Source: an uncultured Paracoccaceae bacterium (GTDB lineage Bacteria; Bacteroidota; Bacteroidia; Flavobacteriales; Flavobacteriaceae). From it: a stretch of 64,000 nt of DNA. Within the stretch, counting starts at the first letter, position 1; every line of letters begins with the position of its first letter. The notes beneath the pieces were generated by a model that was not told the DNA's origin, searched no databases, and saw nothing but the letters and a program-made list of their open reading frames with translations. Below, in pieces: positions 42,961 through 51,615 of this stretch. The position numbers and the translations under genes are program-made. Where the stretch lies: contig CALSPC010000003.1 of the NCBI GenBank assembly GCA_943788135.1, positions 434,001 to 498,000 of the forward strand. Direction: 5' to 3'.

Positions 42961-43929
42961 TTAACAGCAGCCGCCACCATCATAATGAAATGTGGAGTCA
43001 CTAAAATAGATGTCGTTTCGGTTTAAGTTTTTCAAAGCATTAGCGGTTTTATCACAAATGGCTAAAGGTTGATTTTTTAGTAACACATGTCCCGCTTTAT
43101 CGTCAAAGTAATCTGCTTCCCCGTAATAGATCGCCGCTTTCCCCGTAAATACACAAGGTCCGTCAGCAGGCATTGGATCTTTAATTGCGGCCACTTCTAT
43201 CGATTCAATATAGATCAATTCGTCGGTGTTGTATTGAACAGGGTCCAAAACGCGATAGGGTTTTCGAGCTCTTATTTCTATAGTTCCAAACCCCGCATCA
43301 GTGAGCATTTTTACATATTCTGCGATAGGAATGCTACCGCTTAGACATAAAGCCCGTAGGCGTTCATCTTCGCGAAGAGCATCATTCATTGGTTGTTCAC
43401 AGGTAGGGTCGCTCATCACCAATTTTCCGTGCGGTTTCAAAACGCGATACATTTCTGAAATTGCTTTTTTGAGGTCTTCAACCTTGAAAATATTAAACAA
43501 ACAGTTTTGCGCTGCTACGTCAATACTATTGTCTTCGACTGGCAAATTGAGCGCATCTCCTTTTTTAAGACTCACAAATTCTTTGTTGAACCAAGGGTTT
43601 TGCGCCTCAGCTTCAACGAAGTTTTTCGCGGAAGCCTCTAGCATTTCATCCACCACATCTACACCAATTACGCCGTCTTTTTGACGACTGAAATAGGCAA
43701 ATTGGAGCAATTCCATTCCACCACCAACGCCAACATACAGAATTTTTGGAGTATTGGTCAGGTCGCGCGCATGAACCGTACTCCCACAGCCATAGTTCAT
43801 TTCTTGCATAATTTTAGGAATTTTTAATCCTGGGAGTTCCCAAATGGGGTTGGTCGTACAGCAAAGTCCAACATCAGGACTGAGGGCTGCTTCTTTGTAA
43901 ACGTCATGGGTTGTGTCTAGGTAGCTCAT
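42961..43929 (-). CDS. arsM: Arsenosugar biosynthesis arsenite methyltransferase ArsM
   Basis: A 322 aa SAM-dependent methyltransferase. It has early cysteines GLCCTTNPIWELPGLKIP, MNYGCGSTVHARDL, the SAM motif VGVGGGMELLQFAYF, LNLPVEDNSIDVAAQNCLFN and the terminal GGGCC. The paired Cys at both ends are likely As(III) ligands. It methylates arsenite to dimethylated forms before ribose attachment. It directly abuts the purine nucleoside phosphorylase gene, in series with ArsS, as in known arsenosugar loci. Confidence 0.92.
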   Translation of the reverse strand: MSYLDTTHDVYKEAALSPDVGLCCTTNPIWELPGLKIPKIMQEMNYGCGSTVHARDLTNTPKILYVGVGGGMELLQFAYFSRQKDGVIGVDVVDEMLEASAKNFVEAEAQNPWFNKEFVSLKKGDALNLPVEDNSIDVAAQNCLFNIFKVEDLKKAISEMYRVLKPHGKLVMSDPTCEQPMNDALREDERLRALCLSGSIPIAEYVKMLTDAGFGTIEIRARKPYRVLDPVQYNTDELIYIESIEVAAIKDPMPADGPCVFTGKAAIYYGEADYFDDKAGHVLLKNQPLAICDKTANALKNLNRNDIYFSDSTFHYDGGGCC

Positions 43930-44742
43930 TTATAAGGTTTTTATGAGTTCTTTAAATAGTGTAATCATATTCGGTTCGGCTTTGGCAGCCGTTTCAATAA
44001 TTTCAGAAATATTTACAGGTTTGAGCTGGTCTGGATCACATTCGTCTGTGAGTACAGAAACGGCTGCCACCTTTAATTTTAGTTGATTTGCCACAATAAT
44101 TTCAGGGACAGTACTCATACCTACAGCATCAGCTCCCATTAGTCTTAACATTTTATATTCTGCGCGTGTTTCCAATTGAGGTCCAAAAACACTTACGTAA
44201 ACGCCTGAATGTAACTTAATATTGTTTTTATGGGCAATGGCTTTGAAACTGGTGTTAAGTGTTGCGTCATAAGGCGCACTCATATCCACAAAACGTTCGC
44301 CCAATTGCTCCACGCCTTTAAATGCTAGAGGTGAGCCGCCTTGTAAGTTGATATGATCTTCAATAAGCATCAAATCACCTTTATTGTAATCTAAATTGAG
44401 AGCTCCAGAAGCATTAGAGACTAAAAGTTTCGAAATGCCCAGCTGTTTCATAATTCGTACGGGATAGGTAATATCCTGTAAGGTGTAGCCTTCATACAAA
44501 TGGAACCGCCCTTGCATCACAATTACTTTTTTACCTTCAAGATTTCCATAGATTAATTTTCCTTTATGAAACTCAACGGTTGCAGTTGGAAAATTAGGGA
44601 TATGGTTATAGCTCACTTCTTTTATAATCTCAACGTGATTCAGAAGTTGTCCTAATCCTGTGCCGAGTATAATTCCAATTTCAGGAGAATCAAAGCCTTT
44701 TTCTTTAAGGTAATCGGTTGTTTCTTCAATGAATTTTATCAT
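43930..44742 (-). CDS. Purine-nucleoside phosphorylase
   Basis: A 270 aa trimeric-type PNP: IGIILGTGLGQLLNHV, VIVMQGRFHLYEGY, LLVSNASGALNLDY and DAVGMSTVPEIIVANQ with the purine-site residues. Phosphorolytic removal of adenine from an arsenic-bearing adenosine intermediate would fit its place between ArsM and ArsS. The enzyme may also serve ordinary purine salvage. Confidence 0.92.
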   Translation of the reverse strand: MIKFIEETTDYLKEKGFDSPEIGIILGTGLGQLLNHVEIIKEVSYNHIPNFPTATVEFHKGKLIYGNLEGKKVIVMQGRFHLYEGYTLQDITYPVRIMKQLGISKLLVSNASGALNLDYNKGDLMLIEDHINLQGGSPLAFKGVEQLGERFVDMSAPYDATLNTSFKAIAHKNNIKLHSGVYVSVFGPQLETRAEYKMLRLMGADAVGMSTVPEIIVANQLKLKVAAVSVLTDECDPDQLKPVNISEIIETAAKAEPNMITLFKELIKTL

Positions 44743-44748
44743 AATGCG

Positions 44749-45348
44749 TTAATTTTTTTTAATAACTCTGGATGCTCCTTGTAAGTCTTCAAATGTATCA
44801 ATGTCATTCAAGGCTTCCAAAAGTTTAACATTTTGTTGTTTTAAGTCCTGTAATGTGGCGTTCAAAACGCTGTCTGTTCCCCATTTTTTATTTTTAAATA
44901 TAGAAGGGTGTAGTGTTTTCATGCCTAGCAAATAATACCCACCATCTAGTGATGGCCCTAGGACAAGTTCATGAGTTTCTAAAGCTCTAAAAGCAGCCTC
45001 TATGTGTAAAGGTTTTAAGTCGAACAAGTCGCTTCCCACAATCACTACATTGTCATAACCCTCTTTGAAAGCTGCTGCAAAGGCGTACCCCATTCGTGCG
45101 CCCAAATCATTTCCTTTCTGTAGTTTTTTTTGATAATGGGTTTTATTCCATAAATCATTGTGTTGAATGTTCTCAGAGTAATATACAACTTTATCTTCAG
45201 ATCGTTTGTCGAGCACAGCTTTTGTGTGGTCGAGGAGTAAGGTATATGTCTTTAATGCCTTTTGGTCCCCAATAGTTTTGGAAAGTCGGGTTTTGACTTT
45301 ACCTAACGCTGGATTTCGTACAAAAATAAGGATCAGATTTTTACTCAT
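44749..45348 (-). CDS. TIGR04282-type arsenosugar biosynthesis glycosyltransferase
   Basis: A nucleotidyltransferase-like protein of about 199 aa: LILIFVRNPALGKVKTRLSKTIGD, GNDLGARMGYAFAAAF, NVVIVGSDLFDLKPLH and LGPSLDGGYYLLGM. This is the transferase-1 family that accompanies the arsenosugar radical SAM protein. The start at 45348 (ATGAGTAA overlap with the rhodanese stop) is preferred to the codon 12 bases upstream. Confidence 0.88.
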   Translation of the reverse strand: MSKNLILIFVRNPALGKVKTRLSKTIGDQKALKTYTLLLDHTKAVLDKRSEDKVVYYSENIQHNDLWNKTHYQKKLQKGNDLGARMGYAFAAAFKEGYDNVVIVGSDLFDLKPLHIEAAFRALETHELVLGPSLDGGYYLLGMKTLHPSIFKNKKWGTDSVLNATLQDLKQQNVKLLEALNDIDTFEDLQGASRVIKKN

Positions 45349-45835
45349 ACACTTTAACACCTTTTAGTAAGTAAGCCCCCCATGTTGTGGAATAGGCGTG
45401 TACGTTTGGGGTTTGTTTGCCCTTACAATAAACAGATTTGTCGGAGTTCACCCATTCAAAAATACCGCCATACAGATTATATACTGCTGTATAGCCTTCG
45501 GCAATGAGTTTTTCCCCAATCTTTTCGGAGCGTACTCCGATGGAACAATAGACCACAATTGTTTTTGTTTTGTCTTGGACTAGAGTTATAATTTTTGAAA
45601 TTTCAAAGTCCTCAAATCCAACATGAATCGCTTTGTCTAGATGACTGACATTATACTCTGCTATTTCACGCGCATCCAGTAAAAGGGGAGGTGTTTCTAA
45701 CTGACTAAGGTTCTCTACCTCTATATAAGGTACGGAATGGGTGTTATACTTTGTGAGGACCTCAGCTATAGAAGGTTGTCCAAATCCATTTGTACTCAGT
45801 GCAATTAAACTTATAAAAACTAATCTTTTTATCAT
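45341..45835 (-). CDS. Exported rhodanese-like protein
   Basis: A single rhodanese domain with a signal peptide (IKRLVFISLIALSTNGFGQ). The active-site loop is VVYCSIGVRSEKIG with the persulfide Cys, and LLDARE marks the first half. The chosen start is the ATG at 45835; a longer frame reaching 45904 lies inside arsS and is not needed. Placement between ArsS and the TIGR04282 transferase implies a periplasmic sulfur- or arsenic-handling role, which is inference. Confidence 0.85.
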   Translation of the reverse strand: MIKRLVFISLIALSTNGFGQPSIAEVLTKYNTHSVPYIEVENLSQLETPPLLLDAREIAEYNVSHLDKAIHVGFEDFEISKIITLVQDKTKTIVVYCSIGVRSEKIGEKLIAEGYTAVYNLYGGIFEWVNSDKSVYCKGKQTPNVHAYSTTWGAYLLKGVKVYE

Positions 45836-45836
45836 A

Positions 45837-46892
45837 TTACACGACGGTTCCTTGACAACTGCTTCCTGCCCCAGCTGTGCAGCCATAACAGTGTTGCGAC
45901 ACACAAATGTTGCGTTTGCTTAGAGTATCTTTATTAAAATCGCGAATATGTTGCACGGGACTATCAACTTTTAGTTCAAGCATTTGATTAAAATCGCAGT
46001 CATAGAGCCAACCGTCCCAACTTACGGATAGGGTGTTGGTACACATCACGTTGTCCACGGCGGCTGGATTAAAGGCGTCAACTAAATTATACATATAGTC
46101 TTCATAATTTTCTGAGGCGATGAGGTAATCTAAAAACCGACTGATGGGCAGGTTGGTGATCGAAAATAAATTGTGAAATTGAATGTCAAAATTTGTGGCT
46201 AATGCTTTTTTAAAATCGGCTTCTAATGCCATTTGATCTCCAGGCAAAAAAGCACCGGAGGGGTTATAGACCAAATCTAATTTCAGTTCAGAATTGGGCA
46301 TGCCATACCCTACAGCATTTAGCATTTTCAAAGCTTTGATAGAGGCATTAAACACGCCATCGCCCCGTTGTTGATCTGTTTTGCCTTCGGTCCAGTGCGG
46401 CATCGATGAAATCACGTGTACATTGTATTTTTTGAAAAACTCAGGAAGATCATTATATTTTTTATTGGCCGTAATGATGGTCAAATTGGAGCGCACAATC
46501 ATATCTTTAATACCGACTTTTGAAGCTTCTTCTATAAACCACCTAAAATCGGGGTTCATTTCGGGAGCGCCTCCAGTAAGGTCTAGGGTATGAGCGCCAG
46601 TGGCTGCAATCACGTCCAAGCATTGCTGCATGGTTTCGCGGGTCATGATTTCTTTTCGGTCAGGTCCAGCATCGACATGGCAGTGTGCACACACTTGGTT
46701 ACACATATAGCCTACATTGATTTGTAGAATTTCTAAGGTTTTTGGCTTGAGCGGAAATTGATCTTGTGCTGCTAGTTTAGTACTAAACTTAGGCAATTCG
46801 TCTTTTTGAAAGATCCCATTAGATAAAATTTCTAATTGGCGTTTGGCGTTGGCAAGTTCATTTTCGCGTTTTTGTAGGGACTTAAGCTTCAT
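45837..46892 (-). CDS. arsS: Arsenosugar biosynthesis radical SAM protein ArsS
   Basis: A 351 aa radical SAM enzyme that forms the carbon-arsenic bond of the deoxyadenosyl arsenical. The cluster motif is GYMCNQVCAHCHVDAGPDRKE (CxxxCxxC) near residue 65, with DLTGGAPEMNPDFR as SAM contact. The C-terminus holds the Cys-rich segment CVSQHCYGCTAGAGSSCQG; family members sometimes have selenocysteine in this part, here all Cys. It lies four bases from the AhpD-like gene and one base from the rhodanese. Confidence 0.93.
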   Translation of the reverse strand: MKLKSLQKRENELANAKRQLEILSNGIFQKDELPKFSTKLAAQDQFPLKPKTLEILQINVGYMCNQVCAHCHVDAGPDRKEIMTRETMQQCLDVIAATGAHTLDLTGGAPEMNPDFRWFIEEASKVGIKDMIVRSNLTIITANKKYNDLPEFFKKYNVHVISSMPHWTEGKTDQQRGDGVFNASIKALKMLNAVGYGMPNSELKLDLVYNPSGAFLPGDQMALEADFKKALATNFDIQFHNLFSITNLPISRFLDYLIASENYEDYMYNLVDAFNPAAVDNVMCTNTLSVSWDGWLYDCDFNQMLELKVDSPVQHIRDFNKDTLSKRNICVSQHCYGCTAGAGSSCQGTVV

Positions 46893-46895
46893 TGG

Positions 46896-47231
46896 TTACA
46901 TGGATAATTTTTTATACTTATTCATCATTTGTACGCTATGTACTAGAGTGGCGCCGCTTTCAATGGCGGCTCCTGCATGGACGGCTTCCATCATCTCTTC
47001 TTTAGTGATGCCCCGTTTTAGGCCATCTTGGGTGTAGGCGTCTATACAATATGGACATTTTACTACATGCGACACCGCAAGGGCGATCAACGCTTTTTCT
47101 CGTGCACTTAAAGCGCCTTCTTCAAAAACACTTCCATAATATTCAAAGAATTTTTTGCCGAGGTCTTCATTCCATTCAGTAATGTTTCCAAATTTCCGTA
47201 AATCTGAGGGCTCATAATAGGTATTGCTCAT
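46896..47231 (-). CDS. AhpD/carboxymuconolactone-decarboxylase-like protein of the arsenosugar locus
   Basis: A 111 aa all-helical protein: KKFFEYYGSVFEEGALSAREKALIALAVSH, then the redox motif KCPYCIDAYTQDGLKRG (CxxC with a following His-like position) and MEAVHAGAAIESGATLVHS. This is the peroxidase-like subfamily associated with arsenosugar genes. It is the first gene of the minus-strand series that runs to 34974. Confidence 0.88.
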   Translation of the reverse strand: MSNTYYEPSDLRKFGNITEWNEDLGKKFFEYYGSVFEEGALSAREKALIALAVSHVVKCPYCIDAYTQDGLKRGITKEEMMEAVHAGAAIESGATLVHSVQMMNKYKKLSM

Positions 47232-47554
47232 GCTTTTTTTTTAAGATCGTTTATATATTTTTTAAAATTAGTGAAAAATCTCTTAAATCCACAACATTGG
47301 CACTTCATATTGGAGTTTTGTCTGGCACGGATTTCTATACATCACCACAACAGAGTCCTGTTTTTCTGTTTATATTATTTCTTTTAAAATGCAATCTATT
47401 TATAGAATTATCAATTATTTTAAGATTATTTTATTAATAATTCAAATTATTTAACTAATAAATGAATAATGTATATTTTTTGTTGTGGTGAATTATTTGT
47501 GCATCAAGGGGGGAATTTCTTAATATTGGAAGTATAACTCTAAATTTATTTATT
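47232..47554. promoter_or_regulatory. Intergenic region between arsenosugar series and first T9SS gene
   Basis: A 323-base AT-rich divergent region that must hold both promoters. CCACAACATTG occurs at 47289-47299. A perfect 10-bp inverted pair, CACCACAACA (47344-47353) and TGTTGTGGTG (47481-47490), lies 127 bases apart. No clean TAnnTTTG element is seen. The motif recurs upstream of the gene at 49315. Confidence 0.4.
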
Positions 47555-48772
47555 ATGAAAAAAATTACTTTATTACTAACCTTATTGCTGACGTCAATGG
47601 GGTTTTCACAAACAATCCCTGTTACTTTCCAAAGCGACATAACTAATGGAGCTAAATCTAATGGTACCGTAACACCTGCAAACGCTAATTGGTATAGTGA
47701 TAGTGGATTGACATCTACTACTGTTGAGGATTTAGCTTCTGATACTCCTGACCACATGAATGCGGGAAAGATTATAAGTTCAAGTACGGGGCAAAAATGG
47801 CAAAATGCCCAATTATTAATGACAAATAATTATATGGATTTAACAACAAATAAAACAATTACTCTAGATGTATATTCTGACAATGCACAAGATTTTTTGT
47901 TAAAAGTTGAGGAGTCTTTAGGTACAGGTGCAAATTCTGAAAAAAGTTTCTCACATCAAGGAAGTGGTTGGGAAACAATAATGGTTGATTTTACAACGCC
48001 AAATTCTGGACAACCCGTTCCAAACGATCAGTACAAGCTATTGGTAATTTTTCCTTGTTATTCACCTAATTTTGTAAATGCTGCATTTGATAGTACTACC
48101 TATGTAGATAATATTTCAACTGCTATTGGGAATGCGATTACTGCACCTGCAGTTCCTTCATCAGGTGCTCCAGCACCTACAAATACTGCAGCTGATGTAT
48201 ATTCCTTATTTGGGGATACTTACACGAATACTGCTCCATCTAGTTATTCTCAAAATTGGGGACAAGGAACCGTCTCAGATTATACCGCAGGTTCAGATGA
48301 TATCGATGAATTTCCAAACACCAATGATTCTGAGTTTGAGGTTCAAAGCTCAACAACTCAATCTGCTGAAGCTTGGGTTGGTCATGACTTTGCAATAGCA
48401 GACTTCACAGGGTTGACAGGAACTGCTAATTTAGGTCAAATACAAGTGTTATTAGGAAGTGCCACAGGGGGAACTATGGGTGATGCTTATATTGACAACA
48501 TTTATTTCTGGAAAGCTCCTACCGCTGGAGTCGATGATTTCTTCGCCAACGCTGTAAAACTACATCCTAACCCCGCTTATGGAGTGGTAAACATTTCTAC
48601 GCCAACCAATGCAGCCTTAGAAGTTTCTGTTCATGACCTGTTAGGCAAACTAGTGATTCCTGTGCAAACGATACAGTCTCAACTTAACATCTCGAGCTTA
48701 AACCCTGGAATGCATTTTGTCAATATGAAACAAGGCACTAATACTGCTACCAAAAAATTACTTGTAAATTAA
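47555..48772 (+). CDS. T9SS-secreted protein with carbohydrate-binding-like domains
   Basis: A 405 aa exported protein: signal peptide MKKITLLLTLLLTSMGFSQ, a beta-rich region resembling carbohydrate-binding modules (KWQNAQLLMTNNYMDLTT ... TYVDNIS), and a second domain starting NTAADVYSLFGDTYTNTA. The C-terminal type A T9SS sorting domain includes LHPNPAYGVVNIS and LNPGMHFVNMKQG, ending TKKLLVN. It shares layout and C-terminus with the gene at 49315. Likely a surface glycan-binding protein; ligand unknown. Confidence 0.8.
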   Translation: MKKITLLLTLLLTSMGFSQTIPVTFQSDITNGAKSNGTVTPANANWYSDSGLTSTTVEDLASDTPDHMNAGKIISSSTGQKWQNAQLLMTNNYMDLTTNKTITLDVYSDNAQDFLLKVEESLGTGANSEKSFSHQGSGWETIMVDFTTPNSGQPVPNDQYKLLVIFPCYSPNFVNAAFDSTTYVDNISTAIGNAITAPAVPSSGAPAPTNTAADVYSLFGDTYTNTAPSSYSQNWGQGTVSDYTAGSDDIDEFPNTNDSEFEVQSSTTQSAEAWVGHDFAIADFTGLTGTANLGQIQVLLGSATGGTMGDAYIDNIYFWKAPTAGVDDFFANAVKLHPNPAYGVVNISTPTNAALEVSVHDLLGKLVIPVQTIQSQLNISSLNPGMHFVNMKQGTNTATKKLLVN

Positions 48773-48801
48773 GTTATAGCTAACCAGCCAGATTTAATTA
48801 T

Positions 48802-48829
48802 AAAGCCTCCACTTGTGGAGGCTTTTTTT
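48802..48829 (+). terminator. Terminator after first T9SS gene
   Basis: AGCCTCCAC-TT-GTGGAGGCT followed by seven T, a 9-bp GC-rich stem. Confidence 0.85.
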
Positions 48830-49314
48830 GTGGGGTCCGTTCACTTTTATAATAAATGAGTATGTTACACAATTTGATAAGGTGATTTTATAAGTCGTTA
48901 TGACTTTTTGTTTCATCATGTTTTCTGTATTTAACTGCATTTACTGCTCTGTGAGTTAGTGCGCATGAAGTAGCGTTGTTTAGTGTAGCGTTATATTTCG
49001 AAAATCACAAACGATTAGTCAAGTATTAGATGATTCTAGCGTTTTTTTATCATTTTTTATGTTAAATGTTTATTTTTTAAACCACAACATTGCAAAATAA
49101 AAACTATACAAAACCTATACATTTTAAATTTTTTCAGCAATTTTATAGGATTTATAGTTTCTATAATATTAAATTTTTACAGATTAAAAGTGTGAATATG
49201 ACAAAAAATATAACGTATAATTAACACTGTATGACATTTGTAGTGTGTTGTTTAATAATTATACATTTATATTAAACTAAATTTACAATAAACTAATTTT
49301 AAAATATTTTAAAC
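48830..49314. other. Non-coding AT-rich stretch upstream of the second T9SS gene
   Basis: No supportable gene. It contains a weak hairpin with T run (AAGTC-GTTAT-GACTT near 48891-48905), three copies of TAGCGTT (48971, 48986, 49037), and CCACAACATTG at 49082-49092. That motif is shared with the region before the first T9SS gene at a similar distance from the ATG (233 versus 266 bases). It probably carries the promoter and regulator sites of the gene at 49315. Confidence 0.4.
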
Positions 49315-51147
49315 ATGAAAAAAATTACATTACTATTAATTATGCTAACTATTAGTTTTAGTTATGCGCAAGATCTTCCTTTAGATTTTGAGACTAGTCC
49401 AGTTACCGCTGACATGTCAGGGTTTGATGGAGGAGTTATAACTGTTGAAGCTGTTGTGGCTCCGCAATCTACAGGGAATTCAAGTGTAAATTTAGCTAAA
49501 TTAGTTAAGGGTGCTGGTCAACCTTGGGCAGGGGCTAAAATTGTTTTAGACACTCCTTTTGATTTCTCAACTAATTCTAATATTGAAGCAAGAATATACA
49601 CTATAGCACCTGTGGGTTCTAAAATTGAATTTAAAGCCGAGGGTGTTGGCGCAGGAAGTGGAGCAAAGTATGCTTATACTACCAAGAGTGGAGAATGGGA
49701 GACTTTAACTTTCGATTTTTTAGGTGTAACGGCTACAAATTTAACAGATTTAGTCATTATTCCTTGGATGCCTGGTGATGCTCAAGGAGATGGTTCGGAA
49801 GCAGCTACTTTTTATTTTGATGACATAATACAAACTGCACCACCTGCAGCTACTTGTGACGATGGTATTCAAAACGGAGACGAAACAGGAATTGATTGTG
49901 GAGGTACTATTTGTGGTGCATGTCCAGAAGTTAAGTTACCTTTAGATTTTAGTGATGCTAGCCAATTATTTACGCATGATGGTGCTGGTGCTGGTGGCTC
50001 TGTAGTCTTGGAAAATGGAAAATTGAGATTTAATGGAAACGGACAGGCCTATGATCAAGCATACCTTGATTTAACAGAAGCTTTTTCTACAATCGATTCA
50101 GATAATAATACATTTACAGTTAGAATGGAACCTTTGTTAGTTCCTGCTGGAGAAGAGCGTACACATTTATTAAAAGTTAGTATTGGTGCAGGTGCAGCTA
50201 TTGAGATTACAGGAAAAAGTATTGGTCCTGATGAACAGGATGTAACCTTCAATTTTGGAACAACGGGTGCTGAACCCTGGAATCGAATTACAATTTTCAT
50301 GGATTTTGGTCCTGATGGTGCAAACACTTACAATGCTAAGGTTACGGATTACTTAATTTCTAGTATATCTCTTGGAGCAGATCCTGCTATTCCTCAGGTA
50401 CCACCAACTGTAGCAGCGCCAACGCCTCCTGCAAGAAATGCTGCGGATGTAATTTCAATATATTCAAAAACAACAGCTTCTGCTAGTGTATATTCAGATA
50501 TTGCTGGTGTAGATTTTCCAAATTGGGGTGGAAATTCTGGAAATGTTACTCCAATAGCTTTCGAAGATGATTTAGCGCTTAAACTTCCGGAATTTACATA
50601 CCAAGGAATTCAATTTCCTGAAACAGATTTATCTGGTATGACAATGTTACACTTAGATATTTGGGCGCAATCTCAGGGTGTAGGTCTTGATTTAATAGCG
50701 ACAGGCGGTGCTTCTAATCGTGTTAATATCGCTTCAAATGATGGTGAATGGAGTTCCGTAGATATTCTTTTAACAGCTTTCCCAAGTTTGGATTTAAGTA
50801 AAATTTTTCAAATGAAGTTTTATGGTCTTGATGGTGCAAACGCAGATGGATCTTATGATATCTATTTGGATAATATTTATCTTTATACAGGGACTGCTTT
50901 GAGTGTAGATAAAATCAACGTACTAAACGTTAATATGTATCCTAACCCAGCAAATGGTGTTGTATATTTCTCAACACCTGCAAATGATGCGTTAACAGTT
51001 TCAGTATTTGACCTATTAGGAAAACAAGTAATGGATGCTCAAAACGTACAGTCACAACTTAATATTTCTAGCTTAAACCCTGGAATGTATTTCGTGAAAA
51101 TGACTCAAGGTTCAAGTTCTGCTACTAAGAAATTAGTCGTAAAATAA
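49315..51147 (+). CDS. T9SS-secreted multi-domain protein, paralogue of the 47555 gene
   Basis: A 610 aa exported protein: signal peptide MKKITLLLIMLTISFSYAQ, a carbohydrate-binding-like module (residues about 20-175, ending TFYFDDI), and a cysteine-rich linker CDDGIQNGDETGIDCGGT. A second beta-rich module (about 205-350) is followed by a third beginning NAADVISIYSKTTASASVY. The T9SS domain contains YPNPANGVVYFS and LNPGMYFVKMTQG, ending TKKLVVK. The T9SS domain is roughly 60% identical to that of the 47555 gene. Likely surface glycan binding. Confidence 0.8.
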   Translation: MKKITLLLIMLTISFSYAQDLPLDFETSPVTADMSGFDGGVITVEAVVAPQSTGNSSVNLAKLVKGAGQPWAGAKIVLDTPFDFSTNSNIEARIYTIAPVGSKIEFKAEGVGAGSGAKYAYTTKSGEWETLTFDFLGVTATNLTDLVIIPWMPGDAQGDGSEAATFYFDDIIQTAPPAATCDDGIQNGDETGIDCGGTICGACPEVKLPLDFSDASQLFTHDGAGAGGSVVLENGKLRFNGNGQAYDQAYLDLTEAFSTIDSDNNTFTVRMEPLLVPAGEERTHLLKVSIGAGAAIEITGKSIGPDEQDVTFNFGTTGAEPWNRITIFMDFGPDGANTYNAKVTDYLISSISLGADPAIPQVPPTVAAPTPPARNAADVISIYSKTTASASVYSDIAGVDFPNWGGNSGNVTPIAFEDDLALKLPEFTYQGIQFPETDLSGMTMLHLDIWAQSQGVGLDLIATGGASNRVNIASNDGEWSSVDILLTAFPSLDLSKIFQMKFYGLDGANADGSYDIYLDNIYLYTGTALSVDKINVLNVNMYPNPANGVVYFSTPANDALTVSVFDLLGKQVMDAQNVQSQLNISSLNPGMYFVKMTQGSSSATKKLVVK

Positions 51148-51173
51148 GGTTTAACCAACCCAATTTAATTTTT

Positions 51174-51204
51174 AAAAAGGCTTCCATTTGGGAGCCTTTT
51201 TTTT
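51174..51204 (+). terminator. Terminator after second T9SS gene
   Basis: AAAGGCTTCC-ATTT-GGGAGCCTTT followed by a T run; one G-T pair in the stem. Confidence 0.8.
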
Positions 51205-51296
51205 GGAGGTATTTAAACTGTACACAAAGAGGGATTAAAGCTCTTGGTTATTTTTTTCCAAAAGTGCCGCTTTGTTAATCAAAACCTTACAAAAAC

Positions 51297-51329
51297 AAAA
51301 AAGCAAGCGTTATGTTTTCGCTTGCCTTT
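51297..51329. terminator. Hairpin terminator next to repeat copy 1
   Basis: GCAAGCG-TTATGTTTT-CGCTTGC with A-rich and T-rich flanks can end transcription on either strand. Read on minus it follows the cassette at 51616-52304 and repeat copy 1. Its sequence differs from the hairpins before copies 2 and 3. Confidence 0.6.
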
Positions 51330-51339
51330 TATTTTATTC

Positions 51340-51402
51340 GTACACAACGTAGTCCAATTATCGAACTTTTTCTTGAAAGACCTTGAAAAACTTAGAGAGT
51401 TT
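51340..51402. repeat. Island direct repeat, copy 1
   Basis: A 63-bp unit beginning GTACACAACGTAGTCCAAT and containing TTATCGAACTTTTT. It differs from copy 3 (53880) at two positions and from copy 2 (52476) at about twelve. On the minus strand the changes are mostly synonymous or conservative in one frame (SFSRSFKKKFDNWTTLCT), as if each copy were the end of a coding sequence. Confidence 0.85.
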
Positions 51403-51473
51403 ACAGAATCCTGTAAAAAATATGAGGTTAAGAGAATTTAGTAAAGAGTTTAAAAATCAAAAAGTAGTATTAC

Positions 51474-51605
51474 TCAGGATTTAATATTTGAGAACAAGTT
51501 AATTGCAGTTTTATCGTTTGCTATAGCAACACCTATTGTATATATAGAACCAAGGCTATCTGAATCAATCACTTCACCAGTGTATGTAACAACCGACTCA
51601 AACTG
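51474..51605 (-). pseudogene. Possible gene remnant (open frame without start)
   Basis: A stop-free minus-strand frame of about 43 codons (VVTYTGEVIDSDSLGS ... INLFSNIKS) with protein-like composition but no start codon and an in-frame stop just before it. It follows the 166-residue gene and precedes repeat copy 1. It may be the end of a decayed gene; chance is possible at this length. This and the repeat account for most of the non-coding stretch 51205-51615. Confidence 0.3.
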
Positions 51606-51615
51606 TTATTTAACT

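Noticed and set aside
48830-49314. Small gene or RNA between the T9SS genes
   Set aside because: No open frame with protein-like sequence and no recognisable structured RNA; only short motifs seen.
51244-51441. Plus-strand 65-residue open frame across repeat copy 1
   Set aside because: It runs through a terminator hairpin and the repeat, has low-quality composition, and the coding-like frame of the repeat is on the other strand.
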